A program made the position numbers and the translations under genes. A DNA stretch of 64,000 nucleotides from the NCBI GenBank assembly GCA_027943335.1, contig BSBK01006357.1:453001-517000 (forward strand). Reading direction: 5' to 3'. Within the stretch, counting starts at the first letter, position 1. Every line of letters starts with the position of its first letter. This document shows, piece by piece, positions 24,277 through 37,046 of this stretch. Below the pieces are notes generated by a model. It was not told where the DNA came from and made no database searches. It saw nothing but the letters and a program-made list of their open reading frames with translations. The stretch is from Chamaecyparis obtusa (Eukaryota > Streptophyta > Pinopsida > Cupressales > Cupressaceae).

Positions 24277-25463
24277 TCAGCTTGTCCTTTATGGTAGCTT
24301 TTGTTGTGTGTTTTCCTGTTGTACTGTGCTTCTCCCGTGATGTGTTTGCTAAATTTTTTTAGCTTCTTTTATACAACCCTTGTTACTCAGTTGGTGCAAG
24401 GGTTAAAGCATAAAAAAATTCATTACAGCAGGAAAACATAGATTCCTGTATTGAACTTGTTGTATAATTCCTCTATATGTATCTCTACTCTTCTATATGT
24501 TGTTTCATGTTATGTTGTAAATGTGCTATTGTTCATAAATGTTTCCTTGTGTAATCTACTTGGATTTGAGACATGGTAGCATTGATTCCTTTTGGTCTCC
24601 ATGTCATGGTCCAAAAATATTCTTCTTCGTATATCTTATGTGATCTTTCCTCCTTTGTGATTGTAGTTCTACTTTCTTTGGGGAATGATGTCAATTCATT
24701 TGCAATAATATCATATATATATTATCTTATGATCATACTGACCCCACGAAAGGTAGATCCCTTTTGTGTTCTTTGTATGTTTCTATGATATTTCCCTTGA
24801 TTTGTCTTTGTCTGGGGGCATCTCGTAGTGGAAATGTAATCAGTGGACTTGTTTGTGTTTCCATTAAAGGCATTGCTCCTATTAAAGTATTATCAATGAC
24901 TTTAACCTGGGGGCATACACTCTGCTCACCTATTACACATACACACTTTTCAATACACATATTATTTTTCAAGATACCTTTTCTCCCTTTTTTGGATTAG
25001 TGACTAATCCTTAAAGCATGGATTTATATTTTAGGATCTCTTGATCCTGCCAGTTTTAAATTTTTGATCCCTTAAGGTCAAAGGTGTCCTTAAGACTGGA
25101 TGTCTTTTTCTTTTGGTTTTATTCTTATGGAATAGAATATTCCTAAGGGTGAATCCTTGATGGGTTGACTAGTGAGTAGCCACATTCACTAGGTGGTTCA
25201 ATTCCATCTTTCTAGTTGCACAGTTTCCTTGTGTGGTTCACAATGGGACATAAGTTCTCATTGGGTGAGATAATCACACACACACACTCTCTCTCTCTAG
25301 ATATGTCTCTCTTATTATGATCTTGTAGTTGATGAAGACTTGAGTCCCTGGGGGCTTGAGGTTTCCTTTGTCTCTTTGATTACGATAAGATTATCTTTTC
25401 ATTTTGATCTCCTTTACCAAGAGTTTGCATCGACTCCATGCTCTTGCTAAAGTGGGGGCTTAA
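24277..25463 (+). other. C 3' untranslated region with polypurine tract
   Basis: About 1.2 kb without coding content, where pol would be expected in a full Ty3 element. It contains a compound (CA)n(CT)n microsatellite at 25275-25298. It ends in AAAGTGGGGGCTTAA at 25449-25463, the purine tract that primes plus-strand synthesis, directly abutting the 3' LTR. Confidence 0.75.
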
Positions 25464-27035
25464 TGTATCATCTTAAAATGGAAGCACTTCCATGTTAAGA
25501 GAATTTAGCCCTCTGAGTAAGTGGTCTGGGGTCATGTCAAGCACCTCAAATTGGTTTTTTCTTAGATCTGGCTTTCTCCCCCCAGTTTTCTTCTCTCTCC
25601 ACCTATGTTCACCTTTATTTCTGCATTTCCTAGCATTCTGGATTGAGGTCCTGAGGTTTTTAACCTCAAGGTCAAAGATGACCTTGAGGGTCAAGGATGA
25701 CCTAGACCCTGACCTAGGTTAGGGATGACCTCAACCCTAACCTAGGGTGGGGTCTACCTCATCCTTGACCCAGGGTTCAAATTTTAAGGTCCCGTGATTT
25801 TCGGATGTCAGGTTTCAGAAAGATTTGTTTTCCCGCTTCTGAGTCAGCTGTTTTGGTCTCTGAAATGGTAAATCCTTAAATTGCATTTAATGTGGGTCCA
25901 TTTCTAGGGGTTAAGGTTAATTGGGATTTAATTTTCCAATGTCGGCCTTCTCTAGAGGTTTGTGCCCTAGATCACTATAAAAGGAAGCCTTCCTCTCTCA
26001 TTTTCACATCCACTTTCATGATCAAGACATCACTTTTTGCAATCAAACATCCATTATCAAGTAATCTCTCAAGTGTAAGTAAGAAAGAAGGAGAAGGAAA
26101 GAAAGCAAGCATTCAATCATCTTCAAGCCTAGCATTCAAGTGTTCAAGCATTCAAGCATTCCTCAAGGAGATCCATTGTTAACCATTGAAGGATTCAATC
26201 TCTTTGGAGCCCCCTTGAATATTTCTCCATCCACATTCATCCAAGCCTCATCATATGCAAATATCCATTCAAGATTGGTGTTGAAGATCAAATGCAATTG
26301 ATTTGAGACATCCTACATTCATTCTACATTCATTGGAGCATGCCTACTTGTGGATTTAAGGATTCGAATCCTCCACAAGGACTTCAACATAAGCAAGGTG
26401 AATTTTTTCACTTATTTTGTTTATGCACATTACTATTTCAATTCAATTTCAAGGTTAATTCCTAAATTGGGGTTTGACCAAGGCAAACCCCCCCATCCAA
26501 ACAACAAATATCCTCTTTTTCTTGTAGGTACAAGTGCAGGATTGTGGATCAGAGCTTGGATCTAGATACCCTTTTCGGTGAACTTCCGAGATCCGTGAAC
26601 AAAATGAAAGATGACCTTCAAAAATTTGAAGTAGTCTTTGACCTTTTATCGGGGTCAAAGACTACCTACTGCTAGAAAGACAAAATTTTTCTAGGTTTTC
26701 TCCATCTCGGCATTTCCAGTTCGGAATAGGTTGTAGAATTGCCCAAAACTATGCATAGACATTAGAAATTAGCATTTTCCAAATCTGCCCTATTTTGAAA
26801 TTAGTATTTTCCTTTCATTTATTTCAGATTTCAAGCATATACTCTTCATAGCAAAATATAAGGTTTTCTCTTTCATTCATATTCTCCATAGATTGATTCT
26901 TTTGTGTATTGACCTTTTGGTTGATCAATTTGGATCTCTCCTTTGGGAATTTGGATTTAGAAGTAGATCTCATATTTCCTCTTTTCATATCACACTATTC
27001 ATTTTGGCACCCATACTACTATTTTACCCCATTCA
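25464..27035 (+). mobile_element. Element C 3' LTR
   Basis: 1572 bp. Keeps the TATA box (25976) and both U3 inverted repeats. The CCTAGGTTAGGG/CCCTAACCTAGG stem (25713-25724 and 25735-25746) is still perfect although the loop bases differ from the 5' LTR. The first repeat has one mismatch at its end. Followed by ATATT, the right target copy. Confidence 0.92.
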
Positions 27036-27040
27036 ATATT

Positions 27041-27667
27041 ATGAAATTAAATATTTACGTGTATAGATCATGATTATGATGGTGTGATCAAGCCAGGGTA
27101 TTCTAGAGTTATTTGATGAAAGAATGAATGCATTATAGAGGATCTGATCAAGAACAAGAGTTTCTATTACTAGATCACAAGACCTCAACAAGTTTCTTAT
27201 ATGTAAATCCCTTAACTATGTAGATCCTAACATATCAAGTATTTTTAAATCCTTTAACAAGATGGCACTTTAGGTAGTGTTTGAAGTCCTCTAACAAAGC
27301 TACTCCTAACAGGGTAAAGCTCCTTACAAGGCTAGAGGTAAACCCCATAATTGGGTGGCACCTAATAGTATCTTGGTAAAACTGTTAAAAGGGTTGAGCT
27401 CCTAATATGGAATACTTTAGAAGAGTACACAATTTGTGAGTTTCATCTCACACATGGTTTTCATCCATTTGGGTTTCCACAGGAATAATATCTATGTTAT
27501 GTGTTGCATGATTTGGGGTGATTTTGTTTATTTGGTTAAGTTTTATTTTCTTATCAATCGGTGAACCAAATATTGTTATCTTTGTGTTAAAGAAGTAATA
27601 AGTTTTAGATATCTTAGATTACTAATTCTACCCCCCCTCTCAATAATCTAGGACCCTTGAACTAACA
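27041..27667 (+). mobile_element. Element A 5' LTR, second part
   Basis: Resumes A's LTR after element C and matches 47916-48527. It contains several CCTTTAACA/CCTAACAGGG motifs and a hairpin at 27435-27452. It ends CTAACA immediately before the primer site. Confidence 0.9.
27435..27452 (+). promoter_or_regulatory. leader hairpin of element A (R/U5 region)
   Basis: TGTGAG, loop TTTCAT, CTCACA: a perfect 6-bp stem 215 nt before the LTR end. The 3' LTR copy at 48291-48308 keeps the stem with loop TTTAAT. Elements B and E have a hairpin at the same place with different stem bases. Confidence 0.55.
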
Positions 27668-27669
27668 AT

Positions 27670-27681
27670 TGGTATCAAAGC
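27670..27681 (+). promoter_or_regulatory. primer-binding site of element A (initiator Met-tRNA)
   Basis: TGGTATCAAAGC, two bases after the LTR. The usual plant copia form is TGGTATCAGAGC; one transition is present. Confidence 0.85.
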
Positions 27682-27725
27682 TTTGGTCCTCTTTGTGGTG
27701 AAGCTTAATAACTTGAGGTCAAGAT

Positions 27726-28640
27726 ATGAGAATGGTGAGGAAGGAAGGTCCTAAATTCACAAGGGAGAACTACTTGGTGTGGAGTGGTAGAATGAAGAGT
27801 TATCTAAAAGTTATTGGTAGTTAGTATTGGAATCATGTTGTTAATCGATATGTTACTCCAATTGTTCCTCTCAATGTAGATCAACTAAGGGAAAAACAAG
27901 AGAATACTACAACTATGCAAGCCATTGTGAGTACATTATTTGATGCAAAATATTTTGATATCCAAGATCTTGAAACTACATATGATGTGTGGGAGAAATT
28001 GAAATTAGCGTATGGTGGTGAAAGAAATATGTGGAAAGCTAAGGTTGACAACCTGCAAGGAAAATTTGATGACATGAGTATGGTTGAAGGTGAAAACATT
28101 GAGAAGTATGGTCAGAGAATTAAATAAATGGTTATTTATATCAAAAGTGTTGGTGGAACTATTGATGAAGGTGATGTGGTAAGTAAAGTATTGAAAACCT
28201 TGTTACCTCTTTATTCCATTAGGGTTTCTTCTATTCAGTAGTTAAGATCTTTAGGTATTGTAGCTATTACTCTTGATGCATTAATTGGGAAGTTGACTAC
28301 TTTTGAACTTAGCAATTATGATAATAGTATTCAAATGGTTGAAGTTGCATTCGAGGCATCTATGTCTCTTGCACCTACAAGGAAAGGAAAGGAATTTAGT
28401 CATGAATCCTCTTCTATGTCATGTTACTCCAATGATTATGATTCTATCTTGTCTAAGGAAAATAGACAGGATGAGTTGGAAGCATTATTTTCTAGGAGGC
28501 TACCTAGACAAATTGGTAAATACAAGGGCAAGCTACCTTTTAAATATTTCTTATGTAACAAGATTGGACACATTGTTACTAGGTGTCCTGATGGTGATTA
28601 GAAGGAAAATCCTAAGAGATTCAAGGATAGGAGAAAGATG
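27726..28640 (+). pseudogene. Element A gag (copia type)
   Basis: ATG 27726 is 44 bp downstream of the primer site. The frame has YLVWSGRMKSYL (with a stop soon after), then DLETTYDVWEKLKLAYGG and the rest of the UBN2-type copia capsid domain, with stops at 28125-28127 and near 28240. The zinc knuckle near 28543-28590 reads YFLCNKIGHIVTRC: the first Cys of CX2CX4HX4C is Tyr (TAT in place of TGT), which would abolish zinc binding. A frameshift near 28600-28640 leads into the protease frame. Capsid/RNA-binding protein of the virus-like particle; dead here. Confidence 0.85.
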
Positions 28641-28642
28641 AC

Positions 28643-31286
28643 TTGTTTTTTGATGTTGACAAAGGGGTTACCAATGAGGAATCTGAGGATAATGAAGAAG
28701 ATGTATTTGTTTTTGTTACTATAAAGAAAAATCCTCTAGTAGATGATGAAAAATCCTTGATTTCTAGCATGGATCACAATAAAGACTGGGTAATAGACAA
28801 TGGATGTATACATCATATGACCAATGATAGGAGTAAGTTCACTAAGTTGGAAGAGTGTGATGGTGGTGCACTAAGGTTTGGTAATGATTCTCCTTTCTTA
28901 GAGAAACAAATAGGATCTATTGCACTAAATAGTAAAAAAAATTGTGATGTTTTTTATTGGGTAGAAGGCCTAGGGTACAATTTGTTGAGTGTAACATAGT
29001 TGAATAAGAAAGGATATTTTGCACAATTCAAAGGAGGTGTTTGCAAGATACTTGGGAGATCTAGTGATCTTATTACTACTGGTATGTAGACTAAAGGTAA
29101 CGTATTTCTTCTAAATACTACAATAAAGAGTTGTTTGATTGAAAAATTTGATGATAGTTGGTTGTTGCATAGGAGATTTTTTCATGTTAACTTTTATAGT
29201 TTGGACAAAGTGAGTAAGATGAATATTGTTATAGGCTTGCCACAAATAATGAAACCAGACAATGTCATGTGCTAGGAATGTCAATTGGGAAAGTTAACTA
29301 GTTCTATTTTTATCAGAAAATCATTTTCATCTGAAGGTATTTTTTATTTAGTTTATATTGATTTGTGTGGTCCTATGAGAACAATAATTTATTATGGAGA
29401 TAGGTACTTTATGCTTTTTGTCGATGATTACTCTAGGATGATGTGGGTTACTTTTCTAAAAGACAAATAAGATGCATTCTATTTATTTGAGGTGTTCAAA
29501 GAAAGAATTGGAAAGAAAATGAATAAGAATATGAAGTGCTTGAGATTTGAAAGAGGTGGTGAGTTCACATCTATGGAATTCACTGAGTTTTGTGAAGAAC
29601 ATGGAATTAAAAGGCAAATGTCAGCACCTAGAACTCCTTAGAAGAATAGGATTCTAAAGAGAAGGAACAGATCTATTATTGATGTTGCAAGAATAATGAT
29701 GATTCAAAGAGATGTGCCTTAGATGTTTTGGAGAGAAGCTGTCAACACTCTTGTTTATACATTGACCTGGCTACAGGTGAAGAAGGGCACCGATAATACT
29801 TCATATGAGTTATGGAATGGTCACACACCTAGTGTAAAATACTTCAAAGTTTTTGGGAGAAGATGCTACATAAAGAGAGATGAATATACAACTAAATTAG
29901 ATCGTAAGAGTGATAAAGGAGTATTCTATAAGAAAATCCTACAAGTGTCTAAACAAGAGAACCAACAAGTTGATAGAAAGTACAAATGTGAAGATTGATG
30001 AATTCCCAAAGAAGAATGATGGTTCGAACAAGAAAGAATCAGGAGATGATCAAGGGATTGTATATGTTCACTTGATGGAGCAAGAAGTTGAAAATCAAAA
30101 CAATGTGGATGAACCAATTCAATCACTAGAAGAGGCTCCTAGACTTGAACCAGTGATACCAAGGTATTTAAAGTTGAATCATTCAGTTGATCACATTATT
30201 GGTGATAAGAATGACGGTGTTCAAACTAGAAGAAAGATAAAAGAAATTATTTGTCATTTTTAAGAACATGAACCTAAATCAGTGGGAGAGGCATTTGAAG
30301 AATGGGTTAAGGCCATGGAAGAAGAATTACATAAGATAAAGAAGAACAATACTTGGGTACTAGTTCCCATACCTATTGATAAGAATGTGATACAAACTAA
30401 GTGGGTTTTCAAAAATAAACTCAATGAAGTTGGTGAAGTAGTAAAAAATAAGGCAAGACTTGTGGTTAATAGATATGCACAAGAAGAATGCTTGGACTAC
30501 AAAGAGACTTTTGTACCAATGGCTAGACTTGAAGGAGTAAAGATTTTGCTAGCATATGCTACTTTTAAGGGTTTTCATATTTTTTAAATGGATGTCAAAT
30601 TTGCATTCTTGAATGGAATTCTGGAAGAGAAAGTTTACATAGAACAACCTGATGGTTTTTCACTATTAGATGATGAGGACATGTGCAAGTTGTAGAAGGA
30701 AATTTATGGATTAAAGCAAGCACCAAGGACATGTGATATGAGAGACTCCACTCATATCTGATCAAGATCAGTTTCATCAGGACAAGTGAGGATAACAATG
30801 TTTACTTGAAGATTGAGAAGGATGACTGATTGTTTATTGTTGAAGTTTTTGTGGATGACATCATTTTTGGTGGAAATAATGAGATGAGCATTGCATTTGT
30901 AGATGAAATGAGGATAGAATTTTAGATGTCGATGTTTGGTGAGATCAAATTCTTTATTGGATTGTAAATATCTTAGCTCAGTGATGGAATCTACATCAGC
31001 CAGACAAAGTATGTGAGGGAAGTATTGAATACCTTTGGGTTAGAAGATTCTAAACCAGTTGGAACTCCAATGGTGATCTGTTATAAGCTATCCAAGGAAG
31101 ATGATTCTAAAGATGTGAGTACAAATTTATATAGATCCATGATCACTATGTTGTAGTATGTTGTTCATAGTAGGCCTGATATAGCACATGTAGTTGGAAT
31201 AGTTGCAATATTTCAATCTAATCCAAATGAATCCCATATGGTGGTCGTGAAGAGAATCTTTAGATGCTTAAAAGAGACTAAGGACT
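28643..31286 (+). pseudogene. Element A pol: protease, integrase, reverse transcriptase (first part)
   Basis: Protease motif WVIDNGCIHHMT near 28789, with D-N-G in place of the catalytic D-S-G. The integrase core follows: LVYIDLCGPMRT near 29350, then CLRFERGGEF, where the second catalytic Asp is Glu, and a segment near 29650 where the third acidic residue is Lys. RT runs from about 30282 with NNTWVLVPIPIDKNVIQTKWVFK and MDVKFAFLNG, and keeps the FVDDIIFGG active site near 30850. Frameshifts lie near 29925 and 30733. Most stops are TAG in place of CAG. The frame is cut at 31286 by element B; its RNase H continues at 38256. Confidence 0.88.
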
Positions 31287-32490
31287 TGTTAGGAATGAAT
31301 GCTGAATATATCCTATGGGGGAGTATTTACAACCATTTTGTAGTAGTTGTATGTTTCATTCATGACTGTGGTTGTCATTGATGTCAACATAGTGATCTAC
31401 TGGAGATTAGCAAAGAAGTAGATAGTGTTTGAATTAGCACACATGGAGTATTGAAGATCAACCTATGCAGAGTTGAGGAATTACTCTATATTGTGTCTTG
31501 AGATCATGGTCAAGAGTGCATATGGAAATTCAATTATTCATGACAGTTATGTGTAATTCAGTGGAAGCAGGATTCAGGCAGTGTTCCTGAGAAGCGGCTT
31601 GTGGTAACTGGATGCTATCTCCTAATTGGGATAGAATCTAGGCATGTGAAGTTGTATAGCCAACAAAGACATAGTGATAGTGACATGGACATGACAACAT
31701 GGTCAGAGGTCGTACGAGTGAAGAATTATTTTGTTTGGAAGCCTCTAGTTTTTATGTAATTGTGAAATATTGTGTAACGTGTGGAATTTTATATTTTATA
31801 ATTGGTTAAGCCTTGTTGGCTGAATCATTTGTAATTATTTGCATGTGGTATAAAGAAAGGATTGTTTTCCTTATGATATGTAGTATGATATAAAGGTTAA
31901 TTATGAAATTGAGAAATATATGTTGTAAGAGGATATGCAAAATACATAGATCTGATATTGAGATTTGGTGAAGTAGTTGGTACTGTTTGGCACAGACATA
32001 GGAGAAAAGATAATTTGATGAGATCATTAATTTTTTGGTATTATTCTATTTGAGTAATACAAAGATTAGTTGGACAGTGTGTTCAATGATCTTTCCCTTG
32101 AAGCTATTTGGACAGTGGGTCCTTCTGCCTTCCATAACTCCTAATAGGGTTAGAATCTTTTAACAGGGATTCAAAGTCTCCTAACATAGACTTATATGTA
32201 CTGAATGTATTTCATAAGGCTCTTAACATAGTCTATCCTCTCATAATTACTTTTTATATCGGTACATCTTTTGTGGGCATCATTCCCACCGGGGTTTACT
32301 CTTTGATCAAGAGGTTCCCTAGTCAACATATCTTGTGTTATTGTGTTGTTGTGTATGTTTATCTTTCTATGGTTGTTTCTTACATTTCTTACTTGGTTAA
32401 AATATATTAATGGTGATAAAAGTTGTATTTATCTGACAATAGATTGCACCCCCCCCTCTTAGTTATCTTGGTGAACTTTACTTTCTAACA
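31287..32490 (+). mobile_element. Element B 5' LTR
   Basis: 1204 bp, matching 37047-38250. TATAAAG at 31849-31855 is a plausible TATA box, also present in the 3' LTR (37608-37614). CCTAATAGGG/TTTAACAGGG motifs lie at 32130-32260. A hairpin lies at 32273-32289 (GTGGG, loop CATCATT, CCCAC). Confidence 0.92.
32273..32289 (+). promoter_or_regulatory. leader hairpin of element B
   Basis: Perfect 5-bp stem GTGGG/CCCAC with 7-nt loop, 201 nt before the LTR end and about 420 nt after the TATA box. The 3' LTR copy (38032-38048) has one change in the stem that becomes a G-U pair. Confidence 0.5.
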
Positions 32491-32492
32491 AT

Positions 32493-32504
32493 TGGTATCA
32501 TAGC
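32493..32504 (+). promoter_or_regulatory. primer-binding site of element B (initiator Met-tRNA)
   Basis: TGGTATCATAGC, two bases after the LTR; one mismatch to the standard TGGTATCAGAGC. Confidence 0.82.
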
Positions 32505-32546
32505 GATAGGTCATTGAAGGAAAAGTTTAACAACTTGAGGAGATCC

Positions 32547-33590
32547 ATGATGAATAATTTGAGGAAAGAAAGCCCTAAGTTTGATGGAGTTAACTATGAC
32601 ATCTGGAAAGAAAATATGAAGAGATGCCTATTATATTTAGGACCAGGGTATTGGTTAATCACAAAGAATGCAAAGACTATCATTGAAGAAGAAAAAATTG
32701 AAGAATGTACTAATGAGGAAAGAGATATGTTCATGTGTAACATACTTGCCAAAGAAGAACTCTTGTCAACCCTTCTAGAGAATGAATACAGTCAGGTAAA
32801 ATATCTAAGGACATCTCATGAAATTTGGTTAGCTTTACAATCTACTTTTGAAGGTGATGTACATGCAAAGAGAGTCAGATTACATAATTGGATATGTGCA
32901 TTTGAAGATATAAGAATGATGGAAGATGAATCTGTTAGAAGTTATATTTGTATAATGTCAGAGATTGTTTTAGGTATCAAATCTTGTGAAGGAAACAAGA
33001 TAGAGAATGAAGTGATATGGAAGATTCTAAAGACATTAACTCTTTTATTTAAGCATGCAATACAAATGATCGAACAAGTTATACCTTGTAATGAGAACTT
33101 TACTAGAGAAACTCTTCTTGGAATACTGGAAGCAACAAAGATAAGCTTGAGATAGTTGGGAGATCTACCTAGAATTGAGACAACATTTTGTGCACTTCAT
33201 GTTCACCCTACCTTGTCAAGAAGCATTAGTGTGAGTGGAGACTAAGCTAGTGGCAGCAGTTGTAAGACTGAAGAAGATAGAAAGATTGAGGAAGGAATTT
33301 CCTTTCTTGTGAAAAGAGAACCAGAAGGTAAGAAAATCTTTAAATGTTGGACTTGTCAAGAATATGGTCATTTTGCATCCAAATGTCCTAAAAGAGTAAA
33401 GAAGTATAAGAAGAACTTTAAACCTAGAAGATCTAAAGAATTTTACTATGCTAATGATGAAGAATTTGAGGCTAGTATGGAGAAATCCCTAAGTGAAAGT
33501 GATAATGAGAATGATGATATAGGATTTGTAGCAATAAAAGAAGAAATCTTTGAAACTAAAGTTAGAGAAGAATAATCTTTAGTTTCTCAA
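32547..33590 (+). pseudogene. Element B gag
   Basis: ATG 32547 follows the primer site by 42 bp. KFDGVNYDIWKENMKRCL is the start of the copia capsid domain, and SHEIWLALQSTFEGD and later helices complete it. A stop TAG at 33153 and a TAA at 33243 follow. The zinc knuckle CWTCQEYGHFASKC near 33346 is complete, then comes an acidic tail. The frame passes directly into the protease, as in other copia elements that make one Gag-Pol. Confidence 0.88.
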
Positions 33591-36500
33591 GTAGAAAAGA
33601 GAACTGATTGGATTATAGATAGTGGTTGTTCACATCATATGACTGGTGACATGAAGAAGTTTATAAAGTTTAACAATTATGATGGAGGAATTGTTAGAGT
33701 TGGAAACAATGCACCTTGTTTGATAAAAGGAATAGGATCTATTACTCTTGATGGAAAGACTAACACTGATGATGTTTATTTTGTGGATGGATTGAAACAT
33801 AGTATTTTGAGTGTTGGACAGTTAGTTGATAAGGGATATCAAGTTTGGTTTATTGAGAAACTTGTGTGATCAAGGATAAGGATGGTAATTTTATTGGAAC
33901 TAGATCAAGAACCAGAGGTAATGTATTTTAGTTGAACCCTGCAGAGATGACATCTTTGATTACTAGAATTGATGACACTTGGTTATGACACAAAATATTT
34001 TTTCATATAAACTTTGATAACATTGTGAAAGTAAGCACTATACTTGCAATAAGATATTTTCCTAAGATTATGAAACCTACTAACATGATTTGCAAAGAAT
34101 GTGTTATGGCTAAGCATAAGAGAAGTTCATTTCCTAGTAAGAAGTTCACATTAGCAGAGAAGTTGGAAATTGTTCATACAAATTTGAGTGGTTCCACAAG
34201 GACTAGAGGATTCTATGGTGAAAGATATTTTATGATTCTTGTTGATGATTTTACAAGAATGATGTTGATTGCATTTCTTAAAGAAAAGTTTGAGCCATTT
34301 GATAAGTTTAAAGTAATTAAGAACAAAGTTGAGAATGAATCTGGAATGAAGATTAAATGTTTAAGATTAGATAGAGGTGGAGAATTTACTTCAAAATAAT
34401 TTAACACTTTTTGTGAAGTGAATGGTATTAAGAGATAGTTTTCAGCCCCTAGAACACCTAAACAAAATGGTATTGCAGAAAAAAAGAACATATCAGTAAC
34501 TGAAGAAACATGAGCTATGTTATTTGAAAATGATTTGGCGAAGACATTCTGGAGAGAAGCAGTGAATACAACAATATATACAATGAACATAGTACAAATC
34601 AGAGCAGACACAGACAAGACACCTTATGAATTATGGTTTGGATATGCACTATCAGTTAAGTATTTCAGAATTTTTGGAAGTAAATGTTATATTAAGAGAG
34701 ATGATGACATTGGAAAGTTTGACCCTAGAAGTGATGGAAAGATATTTCTTAGTTATTCATTAAAAAAAAAAGCTTATAGATGTTTCAATAAAAGAACTAA
34801 AACTATTGTTGAGAGTGCAAATGTTAAAGTTGATGAAAAGCTCAAAATTTAGGAAAGAATGCTTGATTATGAATCAGATGAAGGAAATCACCCTAGAATT
34901 GATCAAGAAAATGTTGAATTATTTTATGAAACTGACAGTGATTTGTAGAATGAAAGTCACATTGAGGAAATTAGAGAAGAACATAGAGTTGAAGCAAGAA
35001 CCGAGACAGTGACACCTAATAGGAATCTAGCAAGAAATCATCATGTTGAGAAGATTATTGGGAGCATAGAAAAATGAGTTCTGACACGGAATAAGGTATA
35101 AGAAGAACTATGTTTAATTTCTTAAATTGAACCTAAATATACTAATGAAGCTTATAAAGATGAACATTGGATTAAAGAAATGAAGGAAGAACTAGATCAA
35201 ATTGAAAAGAACAAGACTTGGGAGTTGGTCCCTAGACCTAAAGATAAGAATGTTATAGGAACTAAATGGGTATTCAGGAACAAGATGAATGAACAAGGAG
35301 AAGTTGTAAGGAACAAAGCAAGATTGGTATGTAAAGGATAATCACAACAAGAAGGAATTGATTATGAAGAGAACTTTGCACTTGTTGCAAGAATTGAAGC
35401 AATAAGAATGTTTTTGGCTTATGCAACTTATAAGAAATTCAAAGTATATCAGATGCATGTGAAGTCAGCATTTTTGAATGGAGAATTAGAAGAAGTCTAC
35501 ATTGAATAGCCTAAAGGTTTTCCCTTAACTCATGAAGGAGACATGGTATGTAAAATGAACAAAGCTTTATATGGACTTAAACAAGCACCTAGAACTTGGT
35601 ATGCAAGACTAGATAAACATTTGATAAAATTGGGATTTGTTAAAGGCACAATAGATAGTAATTTGTATCTGAAAGAAATTGAGAATGGTTTGTTGGTTGT
35701 AGTTATTTTTGTTGATGATATTATCTTTGGTGGAAAAGATGAAGCTAGTGATGAATTTGTAGATGAAATGAAGTCTGAATTTGAAATGAGCATGATTGGT
35801 GAGATGAAATATTTTTTAGGATTGTAGATAACATAGAATAGTGATGGTATTTTTTTATGTTAGACAAAGTATCTGAATGACTTATTGAAGAGATTTGGAA
35901 TGGAAAATTGTAAGTCAGTTGGCACACCTATTGTAACTGGTCACAAGTTATCTAACATAGATGAAACTCCTACAGTTGAACAAAAGAAGTACAGATCTAT
36001 GATTGTAGGTTTGTAGTATTTAACTCATACAAGACCAGATATATCACATGCGGTTGGAATTGTTGCAAGATTTCAAACTGATCCTAAAGAGTCACATTAT
36101 GTAGCAGTAAAAAGAATATTGAGGTACTTGAAAGGCACAATTGAATATGGATTATGGTATGAAAAATTTGATGATTTTACCCTATGTGCATATACAAATG
36201 CAGATTGGGGAGGTAGTGTTGATGAAAAAAAGAGCACAAGTGGTGGAGCATTTTATCTTGGAGGAAGATTGGTTTTTTGGATAAGCAAGAAACAAAATTG
36301 TATTTCATAGAGTATAGCAGAAGCAGAATATGCAGTAGCAACAAACAATTATAACTAGATAATATGGATGAAATAGATGTTGAAGGAAATTGGTATCAAA
36401 TTTGATGAGCTTGTTGTTATACACTATGATAACACTAGTACAGTAAGTATGTCTAAGAATCTTGTATTGCATTCTAAGACAAAGCATATAGAAATAAAGT

Positions 36501-36664
36501 ATCATGTAGTGAGAGAGAAAGTTGCAGAGAAAGAAGTTAGACTTGAGTATATAAGTACAAAAGAGTAGATTGTAGATATATTTACAAAGCCCTTACCTAA
36601 AGATACATTTGAGTATTTGAGAGGTATGCTTGGGGTTATGCCCCAACCTACTTTGGAGAAGTGA
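33591..36664 (+). pseudogene. Element B pol: protease, integrase, RT, RNase H
   Basis: Protease WIIDSGCSHHMTGD near 33610 keeps D-S-G. A frameshift near 33860 changes frame. The integrase has the GAG-pre-integrase Cys motif ICKECVMAKH, then catalytic region CLRLDRGGEF with Asp intact and the third Glu kept. RT: NKTWELVPRPKDKNVIGTKWVFR, then FVDDIIFGG near 35707 with both Asp. RNase H: TNADWGGSVDEKKSTSG (36190) and later STKE, ending at TGA 36662-36664. About 14 of 23 in-frame stops across gag-pol are TAG, usually where related proteins have Gln. Apart from stops and shifts the catalytic residues look kept, so B decayed mainly by nonsense mutation. Confidence 0.9.
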
Positions 36665-37046
36665 TGCAGATTGTTGCATCAGTCCAGTGGTATATAAGCT
36701 CTATCTTTTCTAGTCTGCATGTTGGAACTTCCTCTATAGGGGAGTATGTGTGTTTTTGAGCCGAGTCATGAAGGACTCTAGTGAATGTATTTTCTAAAAA
36801 GTATCTTTTGATATTAAGGATTGACATATTGATGCCTTATTTGTCATTGATATCAATGGGGGAGAAGGATACATGAAAATCATCCATCGATCAAGATGAG
36901 AAGAATATGATTGTGAGAAAATGAAGCAAGATTTGATTGATGAAGAAGGTTTTGAAAATATTTCATTGCAGTAGTGTTGCAGTTTGGTATTTATGGAACT
37001 TGGATGCTTTTTAATCTATGTTGCTATCACTGCTAATGGGGGAGAT
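36665..37046 (+). other. Element B 3' untranslated region and polypurine tract
   Basis: No coding content. Two GGGGGA-type purine runs are present; the one at 37035-37046 (AATGGGGGAGAT) abuts the LTR and is the plus-strand primer. Confidence 0.75.

Larger units (their letters stand above)
9815..27035 (+). mobile_element. Element C: non-autonomous Ty3-like LTR element (gag-protease only) inside A's 5' LTR
   Basis: LTRs of 1570 and 1572 bp start TGTATCATCTTAAAATGG and end CCCCATTCA. A purine tract AAAGTGGGGGCT precedes the 3' LTR. The target duplication is GTATC (9810-9814) and ATATT (27036-27040); the uninterrupted site in A's 3' LTR at 47911-47915 reads ATATC, so each copy carries one transition. 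After removing the nested LINE, C is about 7.8 kb, with one long gag-protease frame and no RT, RNase H or integrase. It therefore would have needed a partner element. Confidence 0.9.

Noticed and set aside
30595..30798. 67-aa minus-strand ORF
   Set aside because: Antisense shadow of element A RT.
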